Assembly: GCF_018446385.1 (NCBI RefSeq) | Contig: NW_024589893.1 | Location: 27,840 to 91,839, forward strand | DNA: 64,000 bases | Source: Zingiber officinale | Lineage: Eukaryota > Streptophyta > Magnoliopsida > Zingiberales > Zingiberaceae | Direction: 5' to 3' | Shown: positions 58,501 to 64,000 of the stretch, in pieces | Position numbering within the stretch: the first letter of the stretch is position 1 | Layout: every line of letters starts with the position of its first letter | Translations under genes and position numbers: made by a program | Notes under the pieces: generated by a model | Told to the model about the DNA's origin: nothing | Database searches by the model: none | Seen by the model: only the letters and a program-made list of their open reading frames with translations

Positions 58501-60477
58501 TGATATATCTCAGGGCTTACGTGACTTCTCTTTGTTGGAAAGGACCATTTTAGGGATTTAAATTAGTTAATAATAATTAAATATTATGATATTGAATTCA
58601 TACTGTACTTAATAAATAAATAAATAAAATTATAGAATACGAAGTGCAAATGCATTTTAAATTGAGATCAAACAAAATTCATAGATACTCAGATAAGAAG
58701 TATATTAATCTAAATCAACATTAATTTAGATTTAATTTGATGAAGTTATGACTTAATCAAATTTAATTAGATTAAATTGATTATTTAAAGAGTTAGAATT
58801 TTAAAAAAATATTATTTTTTCTTCTTTTTATTCTCTTTAATTAGAGCTATAGTCTGATTTTTTTATTATTATCTATATAGATTTTATTAGGTATGAATTA
58901 AATACATTTTAAATTAAAATCGAATTGACATCGAATAAAATTAATCGGATAAGTACGGAGATAAAAAATATATATATTGGTCTAAATTAAGATTAATTTA
59001 GACTTGAGTTAATCAAGTTCCATTGAAAAAATTTTAATGAGTTAAATCAGTTTAGCCTATTTAAATGAGTTAATTATGTTTTTTTTTAAAAAAAAAAAAT
59101 TTATTCTCTATTTTTTTCTTTTTTATTCTCTTTTACAGCCTCATTTTCACCGTTTCACATGCAAACCTGCGTTCACAGTCATGACCACTCCCTTTGTAGC
59201 TAGGTCCTCTTCCCTGAAAACATAGTTATCGACATGGATGTTATCGGCTATGGCGACCACAACCGAATCGATATGTCCTCTGCACCGGCATACCATTACG
59301 AGTTAAACAAGCAGTTATGGATTGAGGTCTTGCACGAGATATTGGAGCACGACCTCGCGCTATGCTCACAGACCGACTATCTCTACCTCACTATCAATGA
59401 CACGCTCTCTAACAACATATTAGCGTCCAGGCCTTCTATCGTGACCTCTAAATTTTCAACGTCTATGAATTAAATATTATTATCGATAAATTAATTTAAT
59501 AATTTCTTAAATAATTTTAAAAAATCATTCAACAATAATTTAAAATTATGTCAAATATACAAAAAAGCGAGATAATAATGTGCTCGCACGAAGTGAACTT
59601 GGATTTCTTGATGGACTTAACCAACTCGAGATCAGTCCTGTCTATCTCTCAGTTCTAGACTCATCCCCGAATATTCTTATGATTTACCCATTTTTAGAGA
59701 GTGCAAGGTTGCCTTGAGATGACCAATTTACCTTTTGGCTTCAATGAGAATGAATGATAGGTAAAGTGATAAAAGTTAAAACTCTAAAACGCACTTGGCA
59801 ATAAGGTTGCCAATTTGGATGGGTTGATTGAATTTAGATCGGATCAAATAAAGATTTTTAAAAAAATCTAACCCGAATACGAATACAATATGAAAATCTT
59901 AAACCCGAACTCAAACTCAAATAATCCAATTAAAAATGACATTTTTTATATTTTCTCTATAATTCTTTATTTTTATCTCAATATTTTATCATTATCATAT
60001 TAACTTTATATTAAAAACATTTAACTTTTAAAATAAAATTTAATTTAACCTTTAAAAAATCTACTAAACTTTAAATTCAGATTTAGTTTAAAATCTACTA
60101 AAATTTAATTTAACATTTAACTTTATTTTTAACACCCCTACTTTATGAATCTAGAGGACAACGAGAAAATGGGTCGGACATTGAAAGACACAAAGGCAGT
60201 AACTATAAGGATAACAATTTTCAACTTGCATGCAAAGGAGATAGATACACAATTAGAGTACGTCAATATAAGCGCAGCTGCTTCTTTGCGAATGTTTTCA
60301 ATTTCTTTGGGAAATTGACACAATTCTGATAACTCCAAGAACATGTTACCAAAATCAACCGGTGAAACAGAAGCAACAAAGCCGTTAAGTTCCAGTTGAA
60401 CGATATAATCTCTTTCCGATAAGCCTATGATTTGTTGCGCTAATGCCATGAACTGTTATGCATAGTAGCCACTATGT
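58501..60477. other. AT-rich intergenic region, two unassigned short frames
   Basis: Very AT-rich. A GC-richer plus-strand frame at 59234-59473 (79 residues) and a minus-strand frame at 60138-60449 just downstream of the acyl-CoA synthetase stop match no family I know. Part of 60300-60477 must be that gene's 3' UTR. Confidence 0.5.
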
Positions 60478-63400
60478 TCACTTCAAGCTTTTGTATAGGT
60501 CATCAATGACACTCTGAAAAGTAAACAAATTGCATTAGCATTGAGATCAAAACATAAATATAGGTGAGACTTGTCGTAGAGTTTGAGAACATATATAGCC
60601 CATGATATTGTGACTACTCACACAACTTTTTCCATGTTCCAAGAAGGGTTGGAAAAGAAAGATTTGTTTGTACCTTATAATACTTTAGTAGTTGTGGCCT
60701 CTTCTTTTTGTATGTTGGGGTAAGTAGGTCGCGTTCCATATCGAACGGTATTGGATCAAGGTGAACAGCTTTAATAAACTCAAAGCCTTTCAACTGCAAG
60801 AATGTGAGATGTGATATCAAATATTGCATCTGAAAAAATAATAGGTAGACAAGGCAAGAGTTAGGACGACTCACATTCTTTCCTTTACCAATCTTCATTA
60901 ACTCACCCAAAATGTATTCTTTTGCCTTCTGATTTTGACAGAGCATGGAAAAATCCCCACTAATGCCATTTGCTAGAGCCCATTGTTCAAGAGCTTGCAT
61001 ATTGGGGTTGACTATAGCAACAAGGACTGACTCAAAACTATTTCCGTAGATCCATATCTGAAACGAGTTATTGAGACGCAATGTAAATCAATCATAAAAT
61101 TTCCCTATGATCCCATAATTTTCAGGTTCATGTGCCTGAGATGCAAGCTAATCAAATGGAAATTATAAAAATAATAACTATGAGGATGAATTATATTTTT
61201 GGTACAATATGTGGCAAGCAATCACAATTATTGTTTTTGTTTGTGTCAATCCAACACAAAACTTTATTTGATTTAATTTGGTTTTTATTTGTTCGGAAAC
61301 AATTTTATTTACATGATGAACCATGTGAACGATCGCAAAAGAGATACATATTTCATGTAAAAGAATACAAGTTGAGGATGTTTCTAAACGTTTCATGCAA
61401 AATTGCAAAAACACAGTAACAATACATACAACAAAAATAGTTCTTTGTCAGTTGCTACTAGGAAAGAGACGTACCGAATCAATATCCGATACAAGGCCAT
61501 ATATGTTCTCCAAATTTTCAACAGCAACATATTCTCCCTGTGAAAGTTTAAAAATATTTTTCTTTCTGTCTATGATCTTCATACTTCCATCAGGCTGCCA
61601 CTCGCCAATGTCACCTAAAAACCAAGAACATGAAATTTTCAAAACTTCATATCCTTGTTTGGTTTGTGAAAACGAACACTGAAAACAGAAAATTTACATG
61701 ATACATATACTCAGTAAGGATGCCGAGACAAACCTGTGTGAAACCATCCATCAATCATAACCTCTTCTGTGAGATCTTCTCTTTTGTAGTATCCTGCAAA
61801 CAATGTATCTCCTTTGATGCATATTTCTCCACGAGGAACCTTTGAAAGAGCATCATAGTTCATCTCAGGAACTGACTCCAACCGCACATCGACATTTGGT
61901 ACAGGTGGGCCCACAGTTCCAACCATCGAAAAATCATTAGGTAATGACACAAATGTCCCAGCACATGTTTCCGTAAGACCTAGCATTCAAAATTTATTTC
62001 AAAAAGCAAGTAAATTAGCTACAAAATTTAGCACCAACAGTTAACATACTCAACATTGTAATTTTCATAATATGAACTTTGTAATAGTTCAACCTTGATA
62101 TAAATATTCTAAATGAAAATTTTGAACTACCAAATCCTTTAATTTAGCTTCAAAAAATTTAAGGTTACTAAACTTTGTTAATGTTTCAAACATCCAACAC
62201 TTTTTATACCATATCCTTGCACAACGTGTGCACATGTCACTACTCTTAGAAATTGTTCTATGTGGGTCGCTAGAGGAGCAGCTCCAGATAGGATGAGTCT
62301 TACATTTCCCCCAAGCCCTTGTTTTACCTGTGAATATGTTGTAAAGTTCTTCAGTAAACATGTAAGGATAGGTATTAGGACTACTACAACAACAATCAAA
62401 GCTTTTATCCCACTAAGTGTGGTCAACTGTATGGATCTTCCTATACTATTGGGAAGTATTAGGACTACTAGTAGCAAAAATTCAGAAAAGCACACTTCAT
62501 GATAGCAAACTCTACTGATCATTCAAATCACCTTGTCAAATACCAATCTATCGCAAATTGTAGCTGCCTTGTCATGCCTCCTTCCTTGCATCATGTTGTA
62601 AAGTTTGCTGCAACACTCCAGATGTAAATGCATAACCAATAAAGAAAAAACAATACCATAAAAAATGGGATAACTAAAAACTAAAACACACACACACACA
62701 CACACACACACAAAGGCAAACAATTCAATGGGCAGTGTTGTACTCTCCACCAAGAAGGGTTCACTGTGTAGTTTTTCAGTTACAAACTCCCTGAAATCTT
62801 AGTCCTGTACGCTTGAAGCCAAAAGCAACAATTGAATGAACAAGGCGCAAAAGAAAAAAAGAACAGTCAAAAGTCCTTGATTGTTTGTGCATCCATTTTA
62901 AAGCTGGAGAATGCAAATTTGATTGAAGATTGGAGAGAGAGGTGTAATGAAAAAGCTCGAGATGGATTAAGGAGCCTTTCCGTGAATCGTATATGGTGAG
63001 TCACATGTACAGTTACAAGATGGTCTAAATGTATATTCAAAAGGAGAATCATATTAGTGCCATAAAAAGAAAATAACTTACTATTTATATGAGAGGTTAA
63101 ATAATGTCTTCTTCAGTATGCCCCCTGATGAAATCTTGGCCTGCAGCCCTGTGAAACGAGTGGACATATCGAGTAAGGCAGAATTTCATATTTGAAGGTT
63201 AAGAAAATAGTTAGATATAAAATATAAATACATAGACGAACTCAAAGATGCATGCATCAAATTAGTTTCTTGATCTGTAATGACCCAGTCTTAGATAAAA
63301 AAAAACATCATTTTTTAAAGTCTTTTTGAGAGTTCCAAAGAACTTTAGCCCTCTTTATTAAATTTATTTTTCATGTTGTGGCAGCTATAACCAAATTTCA

Positions 63401-64000
63401 AAATATTTCAATGAATTACAGTTCATACAACACAATGAATAATATAAGCATTCACAAAGTACCTGAATAAATGCGGTCAAGCACTCGAGGAACAGCACAA
63501 AAGACTGTTGGTTTCAATTCACCAATATCTTCTACCAATAATTTGACATCCTGAATATAAATAACTTAATGTAACTGAAGGCTATTTTTAGTCAAGGTAC
63601 AGTCTTGAGCTGGAAGACTTACTCCGCGCCAAAATCCTATTGAAGCCCCACAGTAAATGAACATCTCCTCAATAACTCGGTCAAATATATGTGCAAGGGG
63701 AAGATATGATATATAAACATCATCTTCATGCAACTTTAAGGATTCAAAAACAGGAGAAACAAGGTATTAGATGGAACCAAAGAAAATTGCAGGGATAATT
63801 TATAAAGTCAATTACCTGCTCATTCACAGAAAGAAGAAGTCGATCTACACCGGAGATGAGAGTAATTATGTTCTTGTTTGATATCAATACACCCTTGGGG
63901 TCACCGGTTGTGCCACTGGTATACATAATTGTGCATATATCATCCATCTTCTTTACAGGAAGATCAAATTGTGTATCGCATCCCTGTATGTAGCAGCCAT
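60478..64000 (-). CDS. long-chain acyl-CoA synthetase (LACS), 3' eleven exons, cut by the window edge
   Basis: Exons on the minus strand: 63983(or beyond)-63816, 63733-63623, 63550-63463, 63148-63082, 62607-62532, 62327-62210, 61979-61734, 61614-61475, 61057-60875, 60793-60674, 60513-60478. All phases agree, giving about 450 C-terminal residues of the usual ~660. AMP-binding motifs: [17 protein letters not shown] (ATP loop), [96 protein letters not shown]. The end is [21 protein letters not shown]. It activates free fatty acids to acyl-CoA, for example for cutin, wax or storage lipid. The last intron acceptors are normal; the acceptor at 63734 is a weaker AAAG. Which LACS paralogue it is cannot be decided without the N-terminus. 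Confidence 0.93.
62686..62712. repeat. (CA)n microsatellite in a LACS intron
   Basis: About 27 bp of CA repeat in the intron between the exons ending at 63082 and starting at 62607. Confidence 0.9.

Noticed and set aside
62867-63052. Candidate extra LACS exon in the intron between 63082 and 62607
   Set aside because: Using it would break the [11 protein letters not shown] junction, which already joins in phase and matches the family.

Overview
This is nuclear DNA from a flowering plant. Its genes are split by AT-rich GT-AG introns, its gene families are plant-specific (HOTHEAD-type oxidoreductase, ABCG half-transporter, SnRK2-type kinase, plastid sigma factor), and more than half the window is transposable elements. 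GC-rich coding exons beside AT-rich introns fit a monocot, but that is an inference. I saw no tRNA, rRNA or CRISPR array. All splice models were built by eye and checked for GT/GC-AG ends and for reading phase across every junction.

Layout. 1-630: edge of a broken Copia element. 1520-4018 (minus): six-exon HOTHEAD-like GMC oxidoreductase. 5493-35880: a stack of nested elements. The host of the stack is an old Ty3/Gypsy copy. Its reverse transcriptase region was hit by a solo-LTR-like piece and by a gag-only element (9453-16307, target duplication CTTTG). Its integrase region was hit by a CACTA-like DNA element (17801 to about 34920). That holds a Copia element (18746-34586, duplication ATACT), whose 5' LTR holds a young gag-only Ty3/Gypsy element of Athila type (24586-34116, duplication CGCAC).

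36569-38452 (plus): intronless ABCG half-transporter with an internal 31-residue repeat. 38494-39300: two related MITE-like elements. 39758-41508 (plus): nine-exon SnRK2-type kinase whose key catalytic residues are substituted, a likely pseudokinase. 42168-44557 (plus): five-exon plastid sigma factor of SIG5 type. 44943-52209 (minus): eight-exon PP2C phosphatase. Its 4.3-kb intron 5 holds a triplicated ~340-bp repeat split by an LTR element that carries a piece of a kinesin-4 motor gene. 53685-58500: another MITE, an alternating 45/43-bp minisatellite, and a Harbinger-like element with only its ORF1, split by a hAT transposon. 60478-64000 (minus): the 3' eleven exons of a long-chain acyl-CoA synthetase that runs off the right edge.

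How the genes relate. The HOTHEAD-like enzyme, the ABCG transporter and the acyl-CoA synthetase belong to families used in cutin and wax lipid metabolism or export. The kinase and PP2C belong to families that act against each other in stress signalling, and SIG5 is a light- and stress-responsive plastid transcription factor. Nothing in the sequence proves a functional cluster. The most unusual structure is an array of about 19 small stem-loops with covarying arms in the long LTRs of the gag-only element at 9453-16307.
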